From: Albugo candida
Lineage: Eukaryota; Oomycota; Peronosporomycetes; Albuginales
DNA: 64,000 nt
NCBI GenBank assembly: GCA_040437565.1
Contig: JBDOQK010000026.1
Location: 62,001 to 126,000, forward strand
Direction: 5' to 3'
Position numbers and translations under genes: made by a program. A model generated the notes under the pieces. It was not told where the DNA came from, did no database searches, and saw nothing but the letters and a program-made list of their open reading frames with translations. Positions 32,727-44,300 of the stretch are shown in pieces (position 1 is the first letter of the stretch; every line of letters starts with the position of its first letter).

Positions 32727-35700
32727 CTAATTAAAAAAATACTCACTCTGTAATACATTGCGTAACTGTAACTCGCCCAATTTCGGTATCTTTCTGAATT
32801 TCGTAGTTGGAAAACGTAACTCCAATTGCTCTAATAAATCTTCTAAAAGCGGGCGCTCGTACAATCGCACAAATTCCTCCCGCAACCGCTTGTTCATCGT
32901 TTCAACCGAGCAAGCATGCGTCCAATAGCTATCATGCACTGCTGCGAATGCGATGTCATCCTCTTCCAAACACTTTTTTGCTGTCATCAACATATGCGTT
33001 GAATCCAAAGAATGCACGAAATTAGGCGGAAATGCTGTTTTCTGACGACCTGGACTGACTGGTAGATGATCCGTCGACACCATGAGGACATGCTGCACCT
33101 TTGTTCGAACTTGCTGGCATCCAAATCGCCGNNNNNNNNNNNNNNNNNNNNNNNNNNNNNNNNNNNNNNNNNNNNNNNNNNNNNNNNNNNNNNNNNNNNN
33201 NNNNNNNNNNNNNNNNNNNNNNNNNNNNNNNAACTCCAATTGCTCTAATAAATCTTCTAAAAGCGGGCGCTCGTACAATCGCACAAATTCCTCCCGCAAC
33301 CGCTTGTTCATCGTTTCAACCGAGCAAGCATGCGTCCAATAGCTATCATGCACTGCTGCGAATGCGATGTCATCCTCTTCCAAACACTTTTTTGCTGTCA
33401 TCAACATATGCGTTGAATCCAAAGAATGCACGAAATTAGGCGGAAATGCTGTTTTCTGACGACCTGGACTGACTGGTAGATGATCCGTCGACACCATGAG
33501 GACATGCTGCACCTTTGTTCGAACTTGCTGGCATCCAAATCGCCGATACGGCTGAACTACCGGTAGACCTAAAGGCGTGATCCAAGACATGAGCTGACCT
33601 TCTTCAGCTACCTTCGAGGCACAATCACCGAGCCATTCCATAATGTTACGAGCAGATGTGAACAAGTTACGTAACGATTCCATTGTTATTTCAGCTGCAT
33701 AACAAGATGAGTCATAAATCTGTTGATCCATTTCTTCGTCCGATAAACTCCCATTGGAAATATTCGCTTCCTGGAGACGGGCCTGTATCTGCTTCCGCGC
33801 TCCAATGAAGGTGACGCCGTATACGCTCGTCATCACGGTCTGCTTGACCACTCGACGTGTGATTGTACCAAGCAAAAACGTTGCGCATCGCTTCCGATGA
33901 GCGAGAGAGATTTTTCGCTCGGGAGTGGCATCTTCAGGAATCTCTAAATTGGCATCTCGATTTACTATATTCATCACTTGTTCGGCAACTTTTATATATA
34001 CATCTCCGGGCCGTGACGCAGGAACAAGATTCACTTGCTCACCACCTTTGAGATCTCGACCGAGAGCCGCGTAATGTTGCAATCCGTTACAGGATCCGTC
34101 TTGATGTACCGGTATGTTGGATAAGTACGTTTCTGGATCGGGCGATTCTAAAGCTCGTTTCAGTTCAAAACAGACACCGAGAGCTAGGAATGGATACTCT
34201 GCTGTTTTCCACCATGCTGCTTCGCCGATTCCATGTGGATCGCTTGCAGAGGCAAATACTTTGGTGAGATTGGATTCTGTAAACGCTACACGCTCATCGA
34301 ACGGGCACTTGTCGACCCCAAATACATTGGCAAGATGAATTTTAAGCCACCGTAACCCATCTTTACCAAGCGGTTTGCGATCACGAAAAAGAAGAAGACT
34401 TCGTGACATATCCGATCCAAGATGATTCAAATTAGGCGGAATTGGGTACACACGTCCTCGGAAATCTAAATTGTACGGAAAGTAAATTTCTTTTTCATTT
34501 CGAAATTCTTGAGCCACTTGTAATTTATATAATGTATCACAACGAAGTGAGTGCAGTTCGCGATTTCGTTGTCTAACCTACGAACAGAGGCATTGTTAGA
34601 ATTTATATCATTGGATAAAAACAGAGCAGGAGGAGATGTGAGGGATACAAAGCTTATGCAAGTATTCTTGCGGTGAGCTTGATCCCATATAATGTGGCAA
34701 TCAGTTTGAACCAGGCAAGGTACACACGTCACCTTGCTGGCTTGATTCTATTGCAGTTTTCGCTCACTCCGTACTCTCGACACATTATTTTGGACCTACC
34801 TTGGCGTGTGCTTTCAGCAATGCTTGACGCTTTTCAGGATCTTCCTCTTCTTCTGGTTTACTAGTTGGAAGAGGATAATCCTCCCGCGTTGGTAAGTCAC
34901 CAAATCCACCACCTTCTTGCCAGATTCGTAAAATCACGTCCAGAATCTCATGATTGATCACCCAAGGAACCTCAGCCAGCAAATTTAAGGTCGTAAACAA
35001 TTCATTCAATGGTGCACGTTTGACACAATCCATCTGCCACACTATGTCTCGCTGACGCATGATTTTGGTGTGTAACTTAAGATACCCTCCATTATTAGGA
35101 TTTTCCCACCGTTTTGGTGGCACTAACATTGGCAGATACCGAGCTGTCCACGGTAAAACGTTCAAGCCCGGATCGGTATTCAGAATCAGATTGAAAATGG
35201 TATCGTGAATTTTGAACATGCCTGAACGACGATTTCGATCATAGTAATAACAATGAACGAAAGCTTGCTCTTTCTTTGGTATCCTCTCTGGATTGTACAT
35301 CTCGATATCGCCATGCGCTTTTTTATCAGCTGCCATTAACAAACGATCCGGAACATAACAAGATCGTTGGATAAAGTCGATCAGAGCTGCTCCCACCTTG
35401 AGATTCAATCGTTTGTCCCATACTCCAACTGTTGTGTACACGTCTTCCATATGCTTCCGAAATACATCATTTTGAATGCCTCGTACCAGTGATAAGAAGT
35501 ACTTTTCTTCATCTTTCCGCTTTCTTTTGTTCTCAGCGATGTGTTCTTGAACGATATTTCCCAATGCGAGTGCAAGCTTTATAAAGCGTATCCCTTTTGA
35601 TTCCATGAGACAATTATTAAGCATTGTGTTGATAGTAAGTGCGGCAAGTACTTTAGCATCCAGTAATAGAAGCGCGGGTCCGTAAATGGTACTATCCAAA

Positions 35701-37559
35701 CTCCGTTTTCCAGCAAGCACATCGCGCTGTTCTTTGGCGATAAGAGATATTGCGGGCTCCATCCATCCAACCACGAGATTTTGAGCGGCGTTTACTTGCG
35801 AGGCTCGTCCTAATTTCCCGACGTCTTGACGGACTGACAAATGCTTTTCAACCGCCATATCGTAGATAGCACATTCCAAACGAATTTGACGAGCAAACAA
35901 TCGCTTCAAGTCTTTTAGCTCTTGCTGTGATTTGCATTTTTGTATCTGTTCCGGTGGAATGTTGTAATTCTGTAACCACCTTTCGACTTCTTCGTCGCTG
36001 ATGTATTGTCGACTGAAGTAAGTACGGTCGTTCGAATGTTCCTCTAAGTTAAAATCCTTTAAAATCGATGAGAGCCCGTCGTTCGTTTTTTGCATCACTT
36101 CGTTGAGCCCTGGGCGTAGAGATTGTCTTGGTACCATGTTCTGTGCATGGTCAGCCCAATCCGCATCTGGGATATTACTTGCTTCTGTGGTTGCTTGCTG
36201 TATTGCATTTTNNNNNNNNNNNNNNNNNNNNNNNNNNNNNNNNNNNNNNNNNNNNNNNNNNNNNNNNNNNNNNNNNNNNNNNNNNNNNNNNNNNNNNNNN
36301 NNNNNNNNNNNCGGTAAAACGTTCAAGCCCGGATCGGTATTCAGAATCAGATTGAAAATGGTATCGTGAATTTTGAACATGCCTGAACGACGATTTCGAT
36401 CATAGTAATAACAATGAACGAAAGCTTGCTCTTTCTTTGGTATCCTCTCTGGATTGTACATCTCGATATCGCCATGCGCTTTTTTATCAGCTGCCATTAA
36501 CAAACGATCCGGAACATAACAAGATCGTTGGATAAAGTCGATCAGAGCTGCTCCCACCTTGAGATTCAATCGTTTGTCCCATACTCCAACTGTTGTGTAC
36601 ACGTCTTCCATATGCTTCCGAAATACATCATTTTGAATGCCTCGTACCAGTGATAAGAAGTACTTTTCTTCATCTTTCCGCTTTCTTTTGTTCTCAGCGA
36701 TGTGTTCTTGAACGATATTTCCCAATGCGAGTGCAAGCTTTATAAAGCGTATCCCTTTTGATTCCATGAGACAATTATTAAGCATTGTGTTGATAGTAAG
36801 TGCGGCAAGTACTTTAGCATCCAGTAATAGAAGCGCGGGTCCGTAAATGGTACTATCCAAACTCCGTTTTCCAGCAAGCACATCGCGCTGTTCTTTGGCG
36901 ATAAGAGATATTGCGGGCTCCATCCATCCAACCACGAGATTTTGAGCGGCGTTTACTTGCGAGGCTCGTCCTAATTTCCCGACGTCTTGACGGACTGACA
37001 AATGCTTTTCAACCGCCATATCGTAGATAGCACATTCCAAACGAATTTGACGAGCAAACAATCGCTTCAAGTCTTTTAGCTCTTGCTGTGATTTGCATTT
37101 TTGTATCTGTTCCGGTGGAATGTTGTAATTCTGTAACCACCTTTCGACTTCTTCGTCGCTGATGTATTGTCGACTGAAGTAAGTACGGTCGTTCGAATGT
37201 TCCTCTAAGTTAAAATCCTTTAAAATCGATGAGAGCCCGTCGTTCGTTTTTTGCATCACTTCGTTGAGCCCTGGGCGTAGAGATTGTCTTGGTACCATGT
37301 TCTGTGCATGGTCAGCCCAATCCGCATCTGGGATATTACTTGCTTCTGTGGTTGCTTGCTGTATTGCATTTTTTCGCGCTGAATAAATAGATGAAGATTT
37401 ACAGCGATAATAGCTTGCAAATACGCCTTGTCTTTGCGATGATAGGTACCCTCCCAATGACGAATGCGTGCTTGATGTGGATAGGATGAGGCTATTATGA
37501 TAGACACCTTGACGGGAGCGTCGTGTGAGGCTCTGTAACATTCGTGGAACCGTCACCAT
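32727..37559 (-). CDS. RPO41: Mitochondrial DNA-directed RNA polymerase (T7-like, Rpo41/POLRMT)
   Basis: A single-subunit polymerase that transcribes mtDNA. The start is ATG 37559 (MVTVPRMLQSLTRRSRQGVY), a strong basic presequence. Exon 1 runs to 34800 and exon 2 from 34577 to 32727, with GTAGGT...TTCGTAG between. Removing contig overlaps of 1,161 and 414 bp (both in frame) gives about 1,011 residues. The N-terminal half carries the helical extension and AQNLVVGWMEPA. The catalytic half has DFRGRVYP, HQDGSCNGLQHYAALGRD (motif A Asp), RRVVKQTVMTSVYG (motif B Lys/Tyr), PNFVHSLDSTHM and HDSYWTHA (motif C Asp), and ends in SEYFF as the family does. The 222-bp intron is long for this window and may hide a 15-nt exon. 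The PPR protein at 3 kb may act in the same compartment. Confidence 0.95.
32818..33545. other. Unmerged contig overlap around a 100-N gap
   Basis: Bases 32818-33131 reappear at 33232-33545 (314 bp) in the C-terminal exon of the mitochondrial RNA polymerase. Confidence 0.9.
35151..37372. other. Unmerged contig overlap around a 100-N gap
   Basis: Bases 35151-36211 reappear at 36312-37372 (1,061 bp) in the first exon of the mitochondrial RNA polymerase. The offset is in frame, so the raw sequence falsely suggests a duplicated N-terminal half. Confidence 0.92.
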
Positions 37560-37755
37560 TCGCGTTTTAATAGTGCCAAATCCGCGACGAGTTTTGCTCC
37601 ATTCAATTATCAGCTCGAACGACGATACTGATTTATGACGAATCAAAGACGTCACTTCATTTTTGCTTTCTTTTGCCCAATCGAAATGTATTTCCAAGCA
37701 TCATTTATAACCAATCCACACACCGCGCAAGCATCGATGTATCCTAAGACTGGTA
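37560..37755. promoter_or_regulatory. Short bidirectional promoter, RPO41 / TXNDC9-like gene
   Basis: Only 196 bp separate the two divergent start codons. The RPO41 frame is open into this region without a better presequence, which supports the internal ATG at 37559. No motif named. Confidence 0.5.
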
Positions 37756-38634
37756 ATGTCGCACGTATGTCAACATGATACTACCACATCGTATGTAGAT
37801 GATCCCGCTTTAGCTGCTTGCTGTCAACGTGACGAGAGCGTACGCAAGCACGCAGAGAAAGTGAAGGAATTGCTCCTTTCTTTTGATAGAACAACGGCAC
37901 GAGTTCAGCAGAGAAGGGCGATTGTGACGCCGCCAGTAAATGATATATGTCACGTAAAAGAAACGGTCTTATGCGTTGCAGAAGACGATTACGATAGCGA
38001 AGAATTCGATGAAGGATTGGAAGAGATTTATGCAGCAAGACGCACAGAGCTTCGAATAAAACAACAGGAAATGCTACAATGTGCCGCACAAGGTTACGGA
38101 ATTGTTGCTCAAGTGGACTTGTGTACTTTTCTTAACAACATATCACGCGATGATCAAGTTCTTGCTGTTATAACGGATACAACTTCTCCGTTAAATCGCG
38201 CCATCCAAGAGCAGTTATCTTCAACTGCACAAAAGTATCTTGGGACCCAATTTTCCTTGTCCGTTGCAGCAAGCGTTGAGAATGTGACGTCACGATTATT
38301 CAATACATCCGTGGGGGTACCTTGCGTCGCAGCATTTCGTGATAGAAAACTCGTAAATCAAACATCTCTAAAAATCAATTCCGACGTGAACGTCGCGGTA
38401 TATTGGGAAGCTCACGTGTTACAATGGCTGCAAATGTGTCATATCTTAAACATTGATCGATCTGTTTCAAATATACAAAAACAGCAACTGGAACAAAGCA
38501 CAGATCAAGATACCAAAATTGAATCAGGTTATGACTGCGGCGTCGAAAAGTGTCGACTACGTTACAGCTACGAACACGAACATGTTGCGCCTTCCGATAG
38601 CACGAAACAAGAAATTTCCGCATGGCGCAATTAA
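37756..38634 (+). CDS. Thioredoxin-fold protein of the phosducin-like / TXNDC9 type
   Basis: A 292-residue single-exon gene from ATG 37756. An acidic, helical N-terminal half (DDYDSEEFDEGLEEIYAARR, then TELRIKQQEML) leads into a thioredoxin-like domain at about 115-225 (GYGIVAQVDLCTFLNNISRD, later VGVPCVAAFRDRKLVN). The CxxC redox pair is absent, as in phosducin-like proteins and TXNDC9, which act with the CCT chaperonin in folding tubulin, actin and G-beta. The C-terminal 60 residues are hydrophilic. The last 172 bp of the gene are inside a contig overlap and appear a second time at 38744-38915. Which of the two subfamilies it belongs to is not settled. Confidence 0.75.
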   Translation: MSHVCQHDTTTSYVDDPALAACCQRDESVRKHAEKVKELLLSFDRTTARVQQRRAIVTPPVNDICHVKETVLCVAEDDYDSEEFDEGLEEIYAARRTELRIKQQEMLQCAAQGYGIVAQVDLCTFLNNISRDDQVLAVITDTTSPLNRAIQEQLSSTAQKYLGTQFSLSVAASVENVTSRLFNTSVGVPCVAAFRDRKLVNQTSLKINSDVNVAVYWEAHVLQWLQMCHILNIDRSVSNIQKQQLEQSTDQDTKIESGYDCGVEKCRLRYSYEHEHVAPSDSTKQEISAWRN

Positions 38635-38924
38635 CACTTGTATNNNNNNNNNNNNNNNNNNNNNNNNNNNNNNNNNNNNNNNNNNNNNNNNNNNNNNNNN
38701 NNNNNNNNNNNNNNNNNNNNNNNNNNNNNNNNNNNNNNNNNNNTGTTTCAAATATACAAAAACAGCAACTGGAACAAAGCACAGATCAAGATACCAAAAT
38801 TGAATCAGGTTATGACTGCGGCGTCGAAAAGTGTCGACTACGTTACAGCTACGAACACGAACATGTTGCGCCTTCCGATAGCACGAAACAAGAAATTTCC
38901 GCATGGCGCAATTAACACTTGTAT
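38463..38924. other. Unmerged contig overlap around a 100-N gap
   Basis: Bases 38463-38643 reappear at 38744-38924 (181 bp). This explains the apparent second copy of the TXNDC9-like C-terminus. Confidence 0.9.
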
Positions 38925-39041
38925 CTCAAACATAACATCGTCCTATCGTCAATTCCGAACTATGTCTCATGTTGAAGTTGATAACTGAAACGGCACAATG
39001 ATACTTTTTTCTATTATTTTTGTGCTCTATTTCGACGTCTA

Positions 39042-42000
39042 ATGCATTCCGATGTGACTCACAGCTCTTCGTCTTCTACTGACTGCTCCAAGAACGACTT
39101 AGATGTGCGTTTGACAGCATACCTTCCGGCTGCCGTCCGCCGGTTTCTAGAGCAGCAGCAAGAGACTGATACCCTCCCTTACATTCATTCCACAACGGTA
39201 GTTGCAATGTTCGCTGATGTCTCCGGCTTTACAGCGATGACCGAATCACTCGCAGAACGAGGTCCAGTAGGCGCTGAGGTGCTAGGAAAGCATCTCAATT
39301 CTTACTTTGAGCAAATGCTTCGTCTTATTTCAAGCGCAGGCGGAGATGTATTCAAATTCGCAGGAGATGCGATGCTTATATTTTGGCATGAGAATAAAGA
39401 AGACACATTCCAAAGCCTTCTACGACGCTGTCTACAGTGTGCTTTACGAGTACAGTCCCACTTGCATCAAGCAGAATTGGCGCCAGGAGTGGTACTTAGC
39501 GTAAAAATGGGCATAGGGTTTGGAAATGCTACGATTGCCCATCTCGGTGGAATTTCAGATGGTAGTACTTCTAGATTAGAATACATTGCAGTGGGACCTG
39601 CTTTAGAACAAGCTTTCCGTGCTGAGCACGAGGCAGCACCTGGGGATGTGATATGTTCCTCCGAATGCTGGGTCCTCGTACAGACTTTTTTTCAAGGTAA
39701 TACTCATACAGCGAGTTCTTCCGTCCCATGTAACCTATCGGAAGGCTCAGCATCCACGACATCATTCCATTTTCGTCAAGAAAAAAAACCATCGATTTCC
39801 CATATACAGCGGCGCTCTGTAATTGACACCCCATCCAGTGAGAAGCTGTACAAGATCCACGCCGTCAAAGTCCCCATCCGAGTCAATTCCCGACGTGTGT
39901 CTTTCACAAGAAGTGACAGTACATTATATGCACGTATGAAGCAGTACGTTTCTCGCGCGGTGTGGCCATACATCAATGCACTCGACGAATTTTGGGGATC
40001 CGAAGTGCGCGATGTGACGGTGGCGTTTATCAATTTAGGATTCAGTGAGCAGGATTTGGCCAAAGTGATGGATCAAAAGGTGATTCAGCGCCTTCAGGAT
40101 GCCTTCGCATTGGTCCAAGACGCAATTTTCGAGTACGAGGGAACCATTAATAAATTTCTTGTCGATGATAAAGGTAGCACTGTAATCGCAGCTTTCGGCC
40201 TTCCACCTGTTTCTCATGAAAATGACCCAATTCGAGCGATTTTGGCGTCACTGAAAACCTGTGGGTCATTGGGTATTGTTGGGCTCAAAGCTTCCATTGG
40301 AATCACTTCAGGTGCAGCGTTCTGCGGAGTCGTTGGACATCAAGGTAATCGTCGCGAGTACACTGTCTTGGGTGATATTGTCAATCTGTCAGCTCGATTG
40401 ATGCAACGGGCGAAATCGGAACGTGGTGGCGTCATCACTGACGAAGCTACAAAGCTCCTGGCAGAAGATGTGCTTCACTTTGAGCAGCGGCCAGAGATAA
40501 TGGTCAAAGGCAAACACGACAGTATAAAAATCCATCGACCGTATCCCCGAATGTCTATTTTGATGGAACATCATTTACACTCTGCATCCAAACCCTCCAG
40601 TATCGCTTCAGATGTCAGTGGCCATATTCAGCGAACAAAGCCGATGGCCAATGTGATGCTAACTATGCATTTGGTGCAAGTACGGGATGCGAAACGCTGG
40701 CATTCTCTCCAAGGAAGAGCGCATAAGACGATACCAACCGATATTGTGGAAAGTGAGTGTTTTCAACAAAACACAAAAGCCATTCTCGATCAATGTACTG
40801 GCCTGAATCGAGCGACGCGCAATGGAGCGATCATTTTGCAAGGCGATATTGGAGTTGGGAAAACTATACTGACGCGAAATGTTTTGACAAAGCCTCTTCC
40901 TTGTCGGGTTCTCTCAGCGACCGCTAGCGCTTTTGCGATACAAAAACCATACGCAGTTTGGATCGATCTTCTTGCAGAATACGTCCGACAAGAATCACAA
41001 TCGCCAAATAATTCGAATCGCCGGGGATCCGATACGACTCTGCAGCCTGAGGAACGTACTCCATCGAGTATACAAACGTTGGCATCCTGTCGCTCGCAAA
41101 GTGTACGCCGTCGATTCCTCTTCTCACCGCCAAAACCAAGAAAACAATCGGCTCCCAATCTCACGAAAAGCTCCATTCCGATAACAACGGATCGAGAGAC
41201 AGAGTGCGCTTCAGAGAATCCTTTCGATTTTGGAACATTTTTATCGGAAAAGGTAGCGCACCTCATAGCTTCTGATAAGCTCACTGAGGTAGCATGGAGA
41301 TTGAATGAGCTTTTTGCAGAAGCCAACATGAGCTCTACGACTGCAAATACCTCCAAATGTGACGATCCTGCGCCCAGCGAGATTTTCGATAATCTGCAGG
41401 ACTCAATCGAATGGTTTTTCTCACTTTTGAGAAATGAATTTAAGGCTTCGGAAGGCGCTAATGACAACCAAATAAACCCGAACGATCTCGAGGATGAGGA
41501 TGATGACCAACTGGATGAGATTGGATTACTACTTCTCTGTGTGCTGCATGCAATATCGCGTGATCGACCCATCTTCTTGAGCCTCGATGACGCCATGTAC
41601 ATTGATCCATTGTCCTGGAAGCTTATACCCTTCGTGGTCAATTACTTTACCAATTGCTTGACGCTTTTAGTAACTCGCCCTCCATCCAGAACCTCAACGG
41701 ATTCGACACAAAGTTCTTCGTTTGCAGTGTATTTGAATCGCTTGGGCGATTGTAAGCGATTTCCAGGCACAACCATCCATCGACTTCGCTTATTACCACT
41801 GAACGCGCAACAAACAGGAAAAGTCGCAATGAAGAATTTACAAGTCGACGAGCTTCCGGAAGAGCTCATCGCCATATTGATCTACCGATCCCAAGGAAAT
41901 CCGCTGTTTTTGAGTGAGATAATCCGTGCAATGAAGCAACGACAAGCGGTACACTTTTATGTTTCAGTCATCTCATCAAAAACTAATTTTTTTTCTCTCA

Positions 42001-44021
42001 GATTCGAATCAATGAAAAGCGTCGAACGTGTGCTTTGCACCTACAGACTCCATGGGACGATAAAAACAACACATCTTCGTGTTTCCATTGTCACATTGAA
42101 CTGCAAACTTCCAAAGAAAAACATCGATGCAAATGTTGTGGGTATGTGTTTTGTGTCACGTGCACACCCAAAGCCTGCCGCAAGTACGTCTCTGTCCGAT
42201 GGTATTTGCATGTTCTCACTCGGTGATAGAAAATTGTTAGGAAGCACAGGTGACCCGGTACGTCATTGTCGGAATTGCTACACGCTGACATCGACTCGGA
42301 GAGCTAGCTCGGGATCGGATCCATCTCTCCATCAAAACTTGACCGGATTCCATACTCGTTCTCATCGGTCGAGAAGTAAGATGCGTGCCGCATTAAGACG
42401 GACAAAAGAACNNNNNNNNNNNNNNNNNNNNNNNNNNNNNNNNNNNNNNNNNNNNNNNNNNNNNNNNNNNNNNNNNNNNNNNNNNNNNNNNNNNNNNNNN
42501 NNNNNNNNNNNCACGCTGACATCGACTCGGAGAGCTAGCTCGGGATCGGATCCATCTCTCCATCAAAACTTGACCGGATTCCATACTCGTTCTCATCGGT
42601 CGAGAAGTAAGATGCGTGCCGCATTAAGACGGACAAAAGAACCCGACTCGAGAAGTACTATACCCCGAAAAGAATCCGTACCCAAGTCGATTGGAATTCC
42701 AGCAGCATACAAAAGCCCACGGCAAGTAGCAGTACAGCCTCCGTACAAAATCAAGTCGATCCTCACAACATTGCTCGATCAACTCACTGTATCTCAGCGA
42801 ATGATTATGAAGACAGCCAGTGTTATCGGGAAGGCTTTTGACAAGGAATTGTTACGGGCATCGTGTCCTATCCAGGCGCATTTATCGAGATTTACAGAAG
42901 ACGTAGACACTTTGGAACGTCTTTGGATGATACGAAAGATTGAGACATTCGTTGGCGGTGCCCCTCGGAGGAATACCGGCTCTTTGAGTACGTCCGAATC
43001 GGATCGAGGAAATGACTCAAGCAATCGACTGGAGGAGCGACTTAAGGTCAAATATGAGTTCACACACGGATTCATTCAGGAAGTGCTTCAGAGCCAAATG
43101 CTTTGCAGCCAACTGGACAAATTGTCATCACGGATCACAGACGCACGCGAGCAAAAGGAAAAAGAGCTTCGACATATTTTTTTCGAAAAATCAAAAGATG
43201 CTTTTGGGAAAGCTTATTTATCGTCCGGCGGCTATCGACCAATTGATAGTGTCATTGAGCGCAAAGCTCCAATTCCTCCATTTACGGTGGAAAGGGACGA
43301 TGTATGTATCGAGGGGAATAACGGGAGTGAAGAACGACTTTCGACACGCTTTCGACCAGAAATCACGACAATGGAGGATGAGGAACGATCGAGTATTGTA
43401 TCGATTTTCAATCATTTGAGCCAGAGCTACTCCAGTCGGACATTAACTTCCAATGAGACTGAAGACACCACATTTGCGCGATTAAAGACAGGTTGTGTAT
43501 ACGTTCGAAAACACACAAGTGTTTTCTCGCACTTTAAGTGGAAAGGTCTGGGCAATGGACGTCTTTGGAAAAAGCGATTTGCGGTGCTAAAGAGCACTTC
43601 ACTCGTTTTATATTATGACCGCAATGACACTAGCGGGACGGTGGAGCCCTTATCCAAAAGCAGCAAACATAAGAAAGAGCGGAATCCAGAATCAACTCTG
43701 GAAATCTCGGCGACCGGAAGTAATAATTCAACATTTGAGAGTATCATGGAGCGGGAATTCGGAAAGGAGAGAAAAGGAAGTGTTTCTACGATGACTGGAT
43801 CACGTCGATGCCGTCTTCTGCACCTCAAACATGCAAAAGTTGGATATTGCGACCCGGATGCGGTCTATAAAGTGAACTGTTTCCAATTACAAGTTCAAGA
43901 ATGGACCAAAGGAAGACATTTGATGAAGCAAAGTCGATCGTTTCTTATTGGTGTGCCGAATGAATCAGATTTGGATGGATGGTTGTATATGATTAAGTAC
44001 GCTATTGAGTCGATAACGTGA
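39042..44021 (+). CDS. Soluble-type adenylyl cyclase with AAA-like ATPase, inserted FYVE finger and C-terminal PH domain
   Basis: Exons 39042-41948, 42002-42183 and 42230-44021 (less a 231-bp overlap) join to 1,549 residues; introns are 53 and 46 bp. C1 cyclase domain at about 50-220: FADVSGFTAM and FKFAGDAMLIFW carry the two metal Asp and the Lys of human ADCY10. C2 at about 320-500: VTVAFINLGFSEQD, GVVGHQGNRREYTVLGDIVN. ATPase: Walker A GDIGVGKT near 600, Walker B FLSLDDA near 844. Exons 2-3 encode an eight-Cys FYVE finger at about 985-1047 (CFHC, CKCCGYVFCVTC, CRNC). The winged-helix part of the ADCY10 module resumes at about 1130 (TVSQRMIMKTASVIGKAF). A PH domain occupies about 1375-1546 (WKKRFAVL ... 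LDGWLYMIKYA). The FYVE finger suggests PI3P-membrane recruitment of cAMP synthesis; activity and location are inferred. Confidence 0.9.
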   Translation: MHSDVTHSSSSSTDCSKNDLDVRLTAYLPAAVRRFLEQQQETDTLPYIHSTTVVAMFADVSGFTAMTESLAERGPVGAEVLGKHLNSYFEQMLRLISSAGGDVFKFAGDAMLIFWHENKEDTFQSLLRRCLQCALRVQSHLHQAELAPGVVLSVKMGIGFGNATIAHLGGISDGSTSRLEYIAVGPALEQAFRAEHEAAPGDVICSSECWVLVQTFFQGNTHTASSSVPCNLSEGSASTTSFHFRQEKKPSISHIQRRSVIDTPSSEKLYKIHAVKVPIRVNSRRVSFTRSDSTLYARMKQYVSRAVWPYINALDEFWGSEVRDVTVAFINLGFSEQDLAKVMDQKVIQRLQDAFALVQDAIFEYEGTINKFLVDDKGSTVIAAFGLPPVSHENDPIRAILASLKTCGSLGIVGLKASIGITSGAAFCGVVGHQGNRREYTVLGDIVNLSARLMQRAKSERGGVITDEATKLLAEDVLHFEQRPEIMVKGKHDSIKIHRPYPRMSILMEHHLHSASKPSSIASDVSGHIQRTKPMANVMLTMHLVQVRDAKRWHSLQGRAHKTIPTDIVESECFQQNTKAILDQCTGLNRATRNGAIILQGDIGVGKTILTRNVLTKPLPCRVLSATASAFAIQKPYAVWIDLLAEYVRQESQSPNNSNRRGSDTTLQPEERTPSSIQTLASCRSQSVRRRFLFSPPKPRKQSAPNLTKSSIPITTDRETECASENPFDFGTFLSEKVAHLIASDKLTEVAWRLNELFAEANMSSTTANTSKCDDPAPSEIFDNLQDSIEWFFSLLRNEFKASEGANDNQINPNDLEDEDDDQLDEIGLLLLCVLHAISRDRPIFLSLDDAMYIDPLSWKLIPFVVNYFTNCLTLLVTRPPSRTSTDSTQSSSFAVYLNRLGDCKRFPGTTIHRLRLLPLNAQQTGKVAMKNLQVDELPEELIAILIYRSQGNPLFLSEIIRAMKQRQAVHFYVSVISSKTNFFSLRFESMKSVERVLCTYRLHGTIKTTHLRVSIVTLNCKLPKKNIDANVVGMCFVSRAHPKPAASTSLSDGICMFSLGDRKLLGSTGDPVRHCRNCYTLTSTRRASSGSDPSLHQNLTGFHTRSHRSRSKMRAALRRTKEXXXXXXXXXXXXXXXXXXXXXXXXXXXXXXXXXXTLTSTRRASSGSDPSLHQNLTGFHTRSHRSRSKMRAALRRTKEPDSRSTIPRKESVPKSIGIPAAYKSPRQVAVQPPYKIKSILTTLLDQLTVSQRMIMKTASVIGKAFDKELLRASCPIQAHLSRFTEDVDTLERLWMIRKIETFVGGAPRRNTGSLSTSESDRGNDSSNRLEERLKVKYEFTHGFIQEVLQSQMLCSQLDKLSSRITDAREQKEKELRHIFFEKSKDAFGKAYLSSGGYRPIDSVIERKAPIPPFTVERDDVCIEGNNGSEERLSTRFRPEITTMEDEERSSIVSIFNHLSQSYSSRTLTSNETEDTTFARLKTGCVYVRKHTSVFSHFKWKGLGNGRLWKKRFAVLKSTSLVLYYDRNDTSGTVEPLSKSSKHKKERNPESTLEISATGSNNSTFESIMEREFGKERKGSVSTMTGSRRCRLLHLKHAKVGYCDPDAVYKVNCFQLQVQEWTKGRHLMKQSRSFLIGVPNESDLDGWLYMIKYAIESIT
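42281..42642. other. Unmerged contig overlap around a 100-N gap
   Basis: Bases 42281-42411 reappear at 42512-42642 (131 bp) just after the FYVE-coding exon of the cyclase; the offset is in frame. Confidence 0.9.
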
Positions 44022-44300
44022 CTGTAGTAATAAGAAAGTGTGATACGGGTTTCGACCTATCAATCCATTCTGTGACTCGAATGTATTGCGTGCTTGACTG
44101 TTGAGAAAACGTTCGATTTTGTATCACAGCGTTATATATCTGACGGCTTTAACAAAATGTTGAATTCGACATAGCAGGTAGCAGTTGTTGGAAAAATCGC
44201 ACTTATAGTTATGGCTAAAACATAGCAAAAAACGTGTTTAACAGCGTCGGTTGAAGATAACCTTACGGGTGACACGAAGTGTGTTATCACAACGTGTAGA
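44022..44300. other. Boundary between core genes and accessory island
   Basis: Downstream of the cyclase stop, no gene is seen. From here to about 55.5 kb the sequence loses long coherent frames and becomes repeat-rich. Confidence 0.5.
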
